Assembly (NCBI GenBank): GCA_028693975.1
Contig: JAQUUF010000065.1
Span: 1 to 6,633 of the forward strand
DNA length: 6,633 bases
Reading direction: 5' to 3'
Source: Acidaminococcaceae bacterium
GTDB taxonomy: Bacteria > Bacillota > Negativicutes > Acidaminococcales > Acidaminococcaceae
The notes below the pieces were generated by a model, which was given only the letters and a program-made list of their open reading frames with translations, did no database searches and was not told where the DNA came from. The position numbers and the translations under genes were made by a program. This document shows positions 1 through 5,371 of the stretch, one piece after another. Every line of letters starts with the position of its first letter. Position 1 is the stretch's first letter.

Positions 1-322
1 CCACCACGTCGAACTCGTAAGTGTACGCGTCTTTTTCAATATTTTCAGTTCCGGCAGGGTAATACTTCTCTTCTACAAGAGCCTCTGTCTGGGTTTCAAA
101 AACTTTCAGACAACGAGCACATTGACGCCTGACTTGAGCTCGCAGATTAGCCTCCAGAAGAAGCACATCTCCTGCATTCTCAATTGTTCCATCCACCCTG
201 ATAGTACCAATGATATCTATATCCTTAGGTGTCAGGTTAAGCTCAGATGGTTCCAAGTCAAACTGAAAAGACAATTCGCCTACCAAATTTTTCTTAATTG
301 CTGCTACATTTAACTTAATCAT
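1..322 (-). CDS. yceD: YceD/DUF177 family protein (C-terminus cut off by the window edge)
   Basis: The visible part is 107 codons starting at an ATG (322-320), preceded by a GGTGA at a short distance. The reading frame is open to the left edge, so the C-terminal third or so is missing (family members are about 160-180 residues). The start MIKLNVAAIKKN, the beta-rich middle (about residues 35-65) and the Cys-X-X-Cys in QCARCLKVFE (C68, C71), followed by acidic EEKYYPAG, fit the DUF177/YceD family (ylbN in Bacillus). Family knowledge: the gene normally lies directly upstream of rpmF (ribosomal protein L32), often leading into fatty-acid/phospholipid genes, and the protein has been linked to 23S rRNA or ribosome accumulation; its biochemistry is poorly defined. 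It is divergent from tmcAL and has its own perfect-consensus promoter. rpmF is expected just outside the left edge but cannot be seen. Confidence 0.88.
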   Translation of the reverse strand, partial: MIKLNVAAIKKNLVGELSFQFDLEPSELNLTPKDIDIIGTIRVDGTIENAGDVLLLEANLRAQVRRQCARCLKVFETQTEALVEEKYYPAGTENIEKDAYTYEFDVV

Positions 323-331
323 ATTTCACCA

Positions 332-351
332 ATCGTTACAATTATAACGAT
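332..351. promoter_or_regulatory. 20-bp dyad over the yceD -10 box and start site (possible operator)
   Basis: ATCGTTACAATTATAACGAT has perfect 7-bp arms (332-338 and 345-351) around a 6-bp centre. It covers the -10 hexamer and the predicted transcription start of yceD, the position at which a bound repressor would block the promoter. No U-run follows and the first arm lies at or upstream of the start site, so an RNA terminator is unlikely. The cognate regulator is unknown; it does not obviously match the FapR box (TTAGTA...) known from lipid genes of Bacillus. Confidence 0.45.
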
Positions 352-369
352 GCATCCTTTCTTTGTCAA
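341..369 (-). promoter_or_regulatory. Perfect sigma-A-type promoter of yceD
   Basis: On the minus strand, TTGACA (369-364) and TATAAT (346-341) are separated by exactly 17 bp, a full match to the housekeeping consensus. Transcription should start near 334, giving a leader of only about 12 nt before the yceD ATG. A strong promoter fits a gene expected to lead a ribosomal-protein operon. Confidence 0.88.
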
Positions 370-400
370 GTAAAAATACTGGGCTGAGTGCATCCTAAAG

Positions 401-420
401 CTTTGCCTAACTAGGCCAAG
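401..420. promoter_or_regulatory. 20-bp near-palindrome over the tmcAL -35 box (possible operator)
   Basis: CTTTGCCTAACTAGGCCAAG pairs at 8 of 10 symmetric positions, with a core GCCTA-AC-TAGGC (405-416). It covers the -35 hexamer of the predicted tmcAL promoter and lies upstream of the transcription start, so it would act at the DNA level. Regulator unknown; a chance dyad is possible. Confidence 0.35.
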
Positions 421-431
421 TATATTATAAT
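403..431 (+). promoter_or_regulatory. Predicted promoter of tmcAL
   Basis: TTGCCT (403-408, 4 of 6 consensus positions) and a perfect TATAAT (426-431) are spaced by 17 bp. Transcription would start near 438, about 37 nt before the tmcAL ATG at 475. The start site lies upstream of the GAGGTG ribosome binding site (465-470). Confidence 0.7.
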
Positions 432-474
432 GATAGCAGTTAACCGAAATTTTGTAAATATCCTGAGGTGTCGT

Positions 475-1698
475 ATGTCCAAAAATTATTGTGTAGGTAT
501 CACAACAGAATATAACCCTTTCCACAAGGGGCACAAATACCAAATAGACTCGATTAGGGAACGCTTGGGCCCTGTCCCTATCATCGCCGTGATGAGCGGC
601 AATTTCGTGCAGCGTGGAGCCCCTGCTCTAGCTGACAAATGGACTCGGGCTAATTGGGCACTAATAAGCGGCGTAGATCTAGTCATTGAACTGCCTGTCT
701 CTTACAGTCTACGCAGTGGTATGTATTTTGCCCAAGGCGCAGTACGTACTCTAGCTGCCACCGGTTGCGTCACCCATCTAGCTTTTGGCTGCGAAGCTAC
801 GCAGCCAGAGCAGCTCTTGGGCTTGAGTCAACTGTCCTGTGATGACCAGCTACTTCGCGCTCATTTGTCCACGGGCCTCTCCTATGCAGCCGCCCTAGTG
901 CTAAGCATACCAGGGCTGACCGATGCAGAGCGTCAATTGCTCAAAGAGCCCAATAACATTCTAGCTTTAGAATATCTCAAGGCTTTGGACAAGGTACGAC
1001 CGGCTATACAACCCTTACCTCTTAGACGGCGTGGCAGTTCCCATCATTCCACCCTCTTGGGAGAGGAACTAAGCAGCGGCTCTGCCATCCGTCACGCTTT
1101 GGCAGCTAGTAACGCCAAGAGCAAGCTCCGCAGCACCGTGCCGCCTCAAGTATATACTTGGCTCCAGCGTAATATTAGTCCAGAGCAATTAGCCCAGAGG
1201 GAAGAACGCCTTATTAATTTATTAAACTATCGTCTGACTCATGTCAGTGCCCCAGAACTACAAAAATACTGTGATTGCTCCGAGGGCTTGGACAACAAAA
1301 TACTTAGCTCCGCCCCTGCCTCTTCGTATGATGAGCTGCTAGAGAGCATCAAGAGCAAACGCTACCCTAGGACCAGACTAGCCCGCCTGCTATGCCAAAG
1401 CTTAATTTCTTCTGTGGCTTGTCCCTTCGCCGCTACAGCTAAGACGCGCCCCCAATACCTACGCGTACTGGGCTTGAGCAACGTCGGGCGCACCTTGCTC
1501 AAGACTATGAAAACAACTGCCAAATTGCCCGTACTAACAAAAATTGGCAGGGATGTCTACTTGCAACACCCTGCCAAAAGTTTCCGTCAACTTCTACAAT
1601 TAGATATGTTGGCTACTGATACCTATGCCACGCTCTGCGGCCAAGCGGTAAGCCACCAAGACTATACTACATCGCCTGTTTATCTAGAGCGGGAATAG
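475..1698 (+). CDS. tmcAL: tRNA(Met) cytidine acetate ligase TmcAL (YlbM family)
   Basis: 407 residues, close to the roughly 400-415 usual for the family. The enzyme uses acetate and ATP to make N4-acetylcytidine at the wobble position (C34) of elongator tRNA-Met; it acts in the cytoplasm. The N-terminus GITTEYNPFHKGHKYQ carries the HxGH nucleotide-binding motif (H17-H20) of the nucleotidyltransferase fold. It is followed by the family-typical SGNFVQRG (41-48), the ADKWTRANWAL and DLVIELP stretches (53-74), PNNILALEYLKAL (159-171), RRRGSSHHS (184-192) and SGSAIR (201-206). The ATG at 475 is preferred over an in-frame ATG at 430: it has GAGGTG at 465-470, and the upstream start would lie in the -10 box. 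It is divergent from yceD and convergent with the coiled-coil gene, an arrangement I recall for ylbM in Bacillus. Leucine codons are unusually rich in CTA (19 counted). Confidence 0.95.
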   Translation: MSKNYCVGITTEYNPFHKGHKYQIDSIRERLGPVPIIAVMSGNFVQRGAPALADKWTRANWALISGVDLVIELPVSYSLRSGMYFAQGAVRTLAATGCVTHLAFGCEATQPEQLLGLSQLSCDDQLLRAHLSTGLSYAAALVLSIPGLTDAERQLLKEPNNILALEYLKALDKVRPAIQPLPLRRRGSSHHSTLLGEELSSGSAIRHALAASNAKSKLRSTVPPQVYTWLQRNISPEQLAQREERLINLLNYRLTHVSAPELQKYCDCSEGLDNKILSSAPASSYDELLESIKSKRYPRTRLARLLCQSLISSVACPFAATAKTRPQYLRVLGLSNVGRTLLKTMKTTAKLPVLTKIGRDVYLQHPAKSFRQLLQLDMLATDTYATLCGQAVSHQDYTTSPVYLERE

Positions 1699-1727
1699 CT
1701 TGCACCAACCTGCAATGCAAGTTAAGC

Positions 1728-2261
1728 TCAGCCATTGTCATGAGAATTATCTTCGCTGCTACGCAGAGCGTCGCCATTCTCTTTGACAGCTTGCAAAGTT
1801 TTATTCAAATTCTCTTCCAGATAAGAGAAGACATCAGACGCATATTGCATAGATTCCTTATGTAATTTCTCCGCATAAGCATCTGCTGCTGCTCTCATAT
1901 CTCTATCATATTGTTGGGTGTTTTCGATAATGCCGTTGGCCTTCTCTTCGGCCATCTTGACGATTTCTTCATTGCGAGCCAGACGGTCAGCTTCTGCTTT
2001 GGCCATCTCGACGATGCGCTCAGCTTCGGCCTTGGCTTGCTCTACAATATGGTCGGCTTCAGTACGGGAATTAGCGATAATATTTTTCTGCTCTTCCAAC
2101 AAATCATGCGCACGTTTAACCTCTAGCGGCACAGCTGCGCGGAGTTTGTCCATAGCCATGTTAATTTCGCCTTCGTCCAGCATAATCTTATCCACTACCG
2201 GAACATGACTTGCCTCCATAACGATACTTTCCATTTCATCTAAAATCTTGTCCAATTCCAT
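1728..2261 (-). CDS. Soluble hendecad coiled-coil protein, ATP-synthase-b/DivIVA-like, function unknown
   Basis: 177 residues, highly charged, mostly helical, with no signal peptide or membrane segment. Residues about 50-165 look like one long coiled coil. Within it are tandem 11-residue units, ADHIVEQAKAE (69-79) and AERIVEMAKAE (80-90), then a weaker third copy from 91. Such hendecads favour right-handed coils, as in the b subunit stalk of ATP synthase; similar proteins are often labelled 'ATPase' or DivIVA-like. No nucleotide-binding motif is visible, so the 'ATPase' label would be misleading. The ATG at 2261 is chosen because GGAGAGG (2277-2271) sits 9 nt upstream. The in-frame ATG at 2279, directly after the coaD stop, has no ribosome binding site and would contain this one. 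It is the last gene of the rsmD-coaD operon, 18 nt after coaD. A scaffold or division role is only a guess. Confidence 0.8.
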   Translation of the reverse strand: MELDKILDEMESIVMEASHVPVVDKIMLDEGEINMAMDKLRAAVPLEVKRAHDLLEEQKNIIANSRTEADHIVEQAKAEAERIVEMAKAEADRLARNEEIVKMAEEKANGIIENTQQYDRDMRAAADAYAEKLHKESMQYASDVFSYLEENLNKTLQAVKENGDALRSSEDNSHDNG

Positions 2262-2270
2262 GGTTATCAA

Positions 2271-2277
2271 CCTCTCC
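2271..2277 (-). promoter_or_regulatory. Ribosome binding site deciding the coiled-coil gene start
   Basis: GGAGAGG on the minus strand lies 9 nt before the ATG at 2261-2259. It overlaps the upstream in-frame ATG (2279-2277), which therefore cannot use it. This favours the shorter, 177-residue product. Confidence 0.65.
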
Positions 2278-2279
2278 AT

Positions 2280-2768
2280 TTAATATTTATTAATAGCATG
2301 ATGTCGTATGGTCTCTTCAATGCTCTCAGGCACTAGCCCGGTAATATTACCGTCAAAAGCCGCCAACTCACGGATTCCTGAAGAACTGAGGAAAGAATAC
2401 TTCGCATTTGTCATAATAAAAACCGTTTCCAAATCGTGGTCTATTTTTTTGATTAATAGTGCTCTTTGGAATTCATACTCAAAATCCGAGAAAGCCCGCA
2501 GGCCTCTAACAATAAAATGCGTATTCTGTTGCTTGCAATACTCATTCAAAAGACCGGAAAAAGCAGTTACACGCACATTAGGAATATGTGCAGTAGCTTT
2601 TTCGAGCATTGCCACCCTCTCTTCCATGGTGAACATTGCTCTATCCTTAGTAGGATTGTGAAAAACACTGACGATTAATTCATCAAACATAAGACTTGCT
2701 CTTTCAAAAATATCTAGATGGCCCATCGTCACTGGGTCAAAGCTTCCTGGGCAAATTGCTCTACGCAC
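2280..2768 (-). CDS. coaD: Phosphopantetheine adenylyltransferase (PPAT)
   Basis: 162 residues, the normal length. PPAT joins 4'-phosphopantetheine and ATP to dephospho-CoA and pyrophosphate, the penultimate step of CoA synthesis, as a cytoplasmic hexamer. Visible motifs: CPGSFDPVTMGHLDI with the TxGH nucleotidyltransferase signature (T14-H17), NPTKDRAMF with the catalytic-region lysine K41, IVRGLR (87-91), and YSFLSSSGIRE (124-134), the SSS-x-x-R phosphate-binding motif in which L replaces the more common I. The start is a GTG (2768-2766) led by a strong AGGAGGTG (2780-2773); the next residues MRRAICPGSFDP match the family start. It lies between rsmD and the coiled-coil gene on the same strand, the usual rsmD-coaD order of Firmicutes. 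An extended -10 box upstream may give it a second, private promoter. Confidence 0.97.
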   Translation of the reverse strand: MRRAICPGSFDPVTMGHLDIFERASLMFDELIVSVFHNPTKDRAMFTMEERVAMLEKATAHIPNVRVTAFSGLLNEYCKQQNTHFIVRGLRAFSDFEYEFQRALLIKKIDHDLETVFIMTNAKYSFLSSSGIRELAAFDGNITGLVPESIEETIRHHAINKY

Positions 2769-2820
2769 TTTGCACCTCCTATGTTTATTGGATAACTTAC
2801 TCCATTATAACTACCATAAT

Positions 2821-2829
2821 ATTATAGCA
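2821..2829 (-). promoter_or_regulatory. Candidate internal promoter of coaD (extended -10)
   Basis: TGCTATAAT (2829-2821, minus strand) is a perfect TG-N-TATAAT extended -10 box in the 72-bp rsmD-coaD gap, with only a poor -35 (TGGAAA, 17 bp away inside the rsmD end). Transcription would start near 2814, about 46 nt before the coaD GTG. A second TATAAT lies about 11 bp further downstream. AT-rich gaps produce such matches by chance. Confidence 0.35.
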
Positions 2830-2840
2830 AAAAACCTGTA

Positions 2841-3392
2841 TTATTTCCATATTATTAGTGAAATAAATGTTTCTCCATATTTTTGGGTGCGAATTTCGGT
2901 GAATTCAGCAGGCAATTCCGGCAATGTCTCCTTGTTGGAGTATTCTAGTACCAAAAGTCCACCTGGTTTGAGCAAAGGTATGTGCAGCAAGCCTTCTACC
3001 AGCTGCGCATTCCAACCGTGATTGTAAGGTGGGTCAGAGAAGATAATATCGAACTGCTCCCCCGTCGCCCCTAAGCGGCTCAGTAGAGTAATAACGTTGC
3101 CGCGTAGCACTTGGCAAGACTCTTCGGCGCGACATTTGGCAATATTAGCGGCAACCAGCTTGAGACTAGTGGCACTTTGGTCTACAAAAGTTATTTGCTC
3201 CGCCCCTCGGCTCCACGCCTCTAGCCCTAGGTTACCAGTACCGGCAAAGGCATCTAGCACCTTGGCCCCCGGCAAACGATTGTTGATAATATTAAACAAG
3301 GATTCTTTTACTCTGTCAGCGGTAGGCCGCACATTATAATCCTTAGGTGTAAGTAACTTCAGCCCGCGGGCTTTTCCGGTAATAATTCGCAT
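2841..3392 (-). CDS. rsmD: 16S rRNA (guanine966-N2)-methyltransferase RsmD
   Basis: 183 residues from the ATG at 3392, typical for RsmD. It transfers a methyl group from S-adenosylmethionine to N2 of G966 of 16S rRNA during 30S assembly. Seen in order: start MRIITGKARGLKL, the conserved RPTADRVKESLFN (22-34), SAM-binding motif I DAFAGTGNLGLEAWSRGA (47-64), acidic motif II FVDQS (69-73), and the catalytic DPPY (120-123) of N-methyltransferases. A TTG at 3398 (MLMRII) is an alternative start; AAGGGAG (3409-3403) is 10 nt from the ATG and only 4 nt from the TTG, and family proteins begin MRI, so ATG is preferred. First gene of the rsmD-coaD-coiled-coil operon, divergent from the DUF4127 gene. 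Confidence 0.95.
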   Translation of the reverse strand: MRIITGKARGLKLLTPKDYNVRPTADRVKESLFNIINNRLPGAKVLDAFAGTGNLGLEAWSRGAEQITFVDQSATSLKLVAANIAKCRAEESCQVLRGNVITLLSRLGATGEQFDIIFSDPPYNHGWNAQLVEGLLHIPLLKPGGLLVLEYSNKETLPELPAEFTEIRTQKYGETFISLIIWK

Positions 3393-3398
3393 TAACAA

Positions 3399-3427
3399 TT
3401 TACTCCCTTGCCAAAATAAAATATAAT
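3399..3427 (+). promoter_or_regulatory. Predicted promoter of the DUF4127 gene
   Basis: TTTACT (3399-3404, 4 of 6) and a perfect TATAAT (3422-3427) are 17 bp apart. Transcription would start near 3434, just before the GAGGAG ribosome binding site (3441-3446). Confidence 0.6.
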
Positions 3428-3453
3428 ATAAAGATACGTAGAGGAGCCTTCAA
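3425..3453 (-). promoter_or_regulatory. Predicted promoter of the rsmD-coaD operon
   Basis: On the minus strand TTGAAG (3453-3448) and TATATT (3430-3425) are 17 bp apart, with transcription expected near 3418, ahead of the rsmD ribosome binding site. The -35 overlaps the start codon of the divergent DUF4127 gene, and the -10 overlaps that gene's own -10 box. Confidence 0.55.
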
Positions 3454-5087
3454 TGAAAAAAATTCTAGTCCTGCTAGTATTCCTCGTTGGAATAACAGCC
3501 CTATTATATCACAACAATATAAATAAAATCGCCCCAATTGAGATAAAAAACCTGCCGACCAATAGCACTTGTCTGCTCTTACCTCTAGATTCCAGACCAC
3601 CGTGCTTAGATTTTACGGAAGAGTTGGCTCATTTGGCCGGGATTAAGACTGTAGTACCACCCAATGCTCTCTTAGATAGCAAAGAACGTCCTGCCGCCAG
3701 CGGTGAACTGCAGAACTGGGTTAGGACTAACGCACCCACTGTCGATAATGTTCTGCTGGCAACAGATTTGCTCAATTATGGTGGCTTACTCCAAAGCAGG
3801 TTAGCCCCACTGCCTGCGACCAAAGCAAATGCTACCTTGGGCCTCTTAGAGCACCTGCGCCAAGCATATCCTACGCAAGGTCTTTATGCGTATTCTATCG
3901 TACCGCGCCTGTTGGTCAGCGATAATTTGATTCCGGACCGTTGGTACCAATGGCATCTGATGCGGTTTTCTATTATGGAAGCCAAAAGGTTGCAAGGCCT
4001 GCCCTACGATACGGAAGATTATGCAGAGAAACTGCAAGAAATACCGCCTGACATCAAAGCTAAGTATGACGCTATTTATATACATAATCAAGATTTTAAT
4101 AACAAACTTATAGGCTTGGCCGCACGTGAGAATTTTGCTTCTTTGATCATAGGCCAAGACGATACGCAAAAATACAGCCTCTCTAACTATAATCTGCTCT
4201 CAGCACAGGAGGTAATTAATAAAACCGGGCGTGCTAATTTTTATACTACGCAGGGTGCTGACGAAATAGGCCTCATATCCGTGGCTAATATGCTCAACCA
4301 TCAATTAGGATACCGTCCCCAAGTTTATGTAGCTTTTGGACAAGATCGGATGCGTGACCTAGTATTGCATTTTGTTTCATCTTCCTTGGAGGATATTGTC
4401 CAAGATAAAATTAGAATTCTCGGTGGTAGCATTACCGACGATATTACTGCCGCTGACTTTGTTCTCTTTGTCCACTGCGGCGACGACGATATTCATGACT
4501 ACACTGCCATTGCCGCTCAGGTAAAAGAATATATGCAGCAGCACAAAGTGGCTCTAGTAGATTTGTCCAAAAATTATCAATCTGACGAGAGTCTACTGCC
4601 CTATCTTCTGGCCAACAATACACCGCTAGTACAGCTAGCCGCTTACGCTGGCTGGAACAGTGCCAGCAACGCTATCGGCACTGCTCTAGCCCAAGCAGAT
4701 ATTTTCACCGGACGCCTAGCGACTATCCAAGAGGAAGACAAGCCTTCCTTCTATGCCGCCAACCTGCGTTTCAACCTAGCTCGTTTCTTAGACGACTGGT
4801 CCTATCAACGGCTCATACGTCATAAGATTGCACAATTGGAGGAATTTAACGGCATCAGTACTACCAATACTGCACCCCATACTAAGTTAATAGAGCAATA
4901 TATCAACAGAGAGCTACAGCTCTATAGCAAGCTATTGCTGATCACCAATCTACGACGTCATCCTTTTTATCAAAATGACCAAGATTCGTTCTACTTAACT
5001 GACTTGGAATATCGTCTAACCCTCCCTTGGGAGCGTACTTTTGAAATTAATCTAAAAGTTTATCCCCAGTTTGGCAAATTGATTTGA
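3453..5087 (+). CDS. DUF4127 family protein with N-terminal membrane anchor
   Basis: 544 residues. Residues 1-3 (MKK) and a hydrophobic stretch at about 4-19 form an uncleaved signal anchor or signal peptide. No lipobox cysteine and no clear signal-peptidase site is seen, so the bulk of the protein is probably outside the membrane. The body matches my memory of DUF4127: LLLPLDSRPPCLDF (41-54), LLATDLLNYGGLLQSRL (101-117), a GQDDTQKYSLSNYN stretch near 235-250, and the late AYAGWNSASNAIGTALAQ with its Gly-Trp-Asn. The conserved D46, R48, D105, the Asp-Asp pair and the late Asn could form a polar site, but no reaction is known to me and none is assigned. The ATG has GAGGAG 6 nt upstream. It is a single gene, divergent from rsmD. 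No terminator follows; transcripts probably run into tRNA-Pro. Confidence 0.85.
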   Translation: MKKILVLLVFLVGITALLYHNNINKIAPIEIKNLPTNSTCLLLPLDSRPPCLDFTEELAHLAGIKTVVPPNALLDSKERPAASGELQNWVRTNAPTVDNVLLATDLLNYGGLLQSRLAPLPATKANATLGLLEHLRQAYPTQGLYAYSIVPRLLVSDNLIPDRWYQWHLMRFSIMEAKRLQGLPYDTEDYAEKLQEIPPDIKAKYDAIYIHNQDFNNKLIGLAARENFASLIIGQDDTQKYSLSNYNLLSAQEVINKTGRANFYTTQGADEIGLISVANMLNHQLGYRPQVYVAFGQDRMRDLVLHFVSSSLEDIVQDKIRILGGSITDDITAADFVLFVHCGDDDIHDYTAIAAQVKEYMQQHKVALVDLSKNYQSDESLLPYLLANNTPLVQLAAYAGWNSASNAIGTALAQADIFTGRLATIQEEDKPSFYAANLRFNLARFLDDWSYQRLIRHKIAQLEEFNGISTTNTAPHTKLIEQYINRELQLYSKLLLITNLRRHPFYQNDQDSFYLTDLEYRLTLPWERTFEINLKVYPQFGKLI

Positions 5088-5112
5088 CAAACTACCCCGT
5101 AGCCTATATAAT
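5084..5112 (+). promoter_or_regulatory. Perfect-consensus promoter of tRNA-Pro
   Basis: TTGACA (5084-5089) and TATAAT (5107-5112) are separated by exactly 17 bp. The -35 box includes the TGA stop codon of the DUF4127 gene (5085-5087). Transcription should start near 5119, leaving a leader of about 9 nt before the tRNA, as is usual for stable RNA genes. Confidence 0.9.
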
Positions 5113-5127
5113 AATTCTGTTACACCT

Positions 5128-5204
5128 CGGGGCGTAGCGCAGTTTGGTAGCGCGCTTGGTTCGGGACCAAGAGGCCGTGAGTTCGAATCTCACCGCTCCG
5201 ACCA
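5128..5204 (+). tRNA. tRNA-Pro (anticodon CGG)
   Basis: 77 nt including an encoded CCA. The acceptor stem CGGGGCG/CGCTCCG pairs fully with one G-U; the D arm is GCGC...GCGC; the anticodon stem CTTGG/CCAAG encloses loop TTCGGGA, giving anticodon CGG (5162-5164). The T arm GTGAG/CTCAC encloses TTCGAAT, and the discriminator is A73. C1-G72, A73 and G35-G36 are prolyl-tRNA identity elements. It reads CCG codons; a UGG isoacceptor elsewhere is expected to cover the other proline codons. It has its own promoter and terminator. Confidence 0.97.
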
Positions 5205-5216
5205 TAAGAAAATGCT

Positions 5217-5251
5217 AAAAGACCAGAGAATTTATTTCTCTGGTCTTTTTT
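5217..5251 (+). terminator. Intrinsic terminator after tRNA-Pro
   Basis: A 14-bp perfect stem (5217-5230 with 5236-5249, core GACCAGAGAA/TTCTCTGGTC) with a 5-nt loop runs into six T residues (5246-5251). It ends the tRNA-Pro transcript and probably any read-through from the DUF4127 gene. The A-rich left arm could also give weak termination in the other direction. Confidence 0.92.
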
Positions 5252-5257
5252 GTCTTT

Positions 5258-5329
5258 GGAAACGGGGACGGTCCTTCTTTCCAGTCCAGCTCTCGCTAAA
5301 CTTTGGAAAAGGTGCCTGTCCCCATTTCT
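5258..5329. repeat. REP-like palindromic element with GGGGAC boxes (RAYT-associated type)
   Basis: Two 25-nt arms, 5258-5282 and 5305-5329, are imperfect inverted copies of each other around a 22-bp centre. Read from outside in, the left arm is GGAAACGGGGACGGTCC... and the right arm on the other strand is AGAAATGGGGACAGGCACC..., both ending in TTTCC or TTTTCC. The outer GGGGAC/GTCCCC pair is perfect. From memory, GGGGACGGT and GGGGACAGGCACC boxes recur in many bacterial genomes as extragenic palindromes near REP-associated tyrosine transposases (Y1 family). The element sits exactly between two terminators of convergent transcripts. No transposase is in the window, so it would be a non-autonomous copy. 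Confidence 0.62.
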
Positions 5330-5363
5330 AAAAAAATACCCCACAGTGGCCTGTGGGGTATTT
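5330..5363 (-). terminator. Intrinsic terminator of the peptidase-efp operon
   Basis: On the minus strand a perfect 13-bp stem (5363-5351 with 5346-5334, AAATACCCCACAG/CTGTGGGGTATTT) with a 4-nt loop GCCA ends in a run of T residues (plus-strand A run 5330-5336). It begins 8 nt after the efp stop codon. Confidence 0.95.
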
Positions 5364-5371
5364 CGTGATTT

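Noticed and set aside
122..313. Plus-strand 63-codon frame opposite yceD
   Set aside because: Antisense shadow of a well-matched yceD frame; no ribosome binding site or recognisable sequence.
430..474. Upstream in-frame ATG extending TmcAL by 15 residues
   Set aside because: It lies in the -10 box, has no ribosome binding site, and the extension does not resemble the family; ATG 475 has GAGGTG.
1697..1723. Inverted repeat CTTGCA...TGCAAG after the tmcAL stop as a terminator
   Set aside because: The stem is about 8 bp with an 11-nt loop and no T-run on either strand, so it does not meet the standard for an intrinsic terminator.
3361..3372. 12-bp perfect palindrome AGCCCGCGGGCT
   Set aside because: It lies within the rsmD coding sequence over conserved residues (KARGLK) and is explained by codon content.
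5120..5344. Minus-strand frame containing tRNA-like and GGGGAC-derived peptide sequence
   Set aside because: It is the antisense of tRNA-Pro, its terminator and the repeat element; such peptides are well-known false gene calls.
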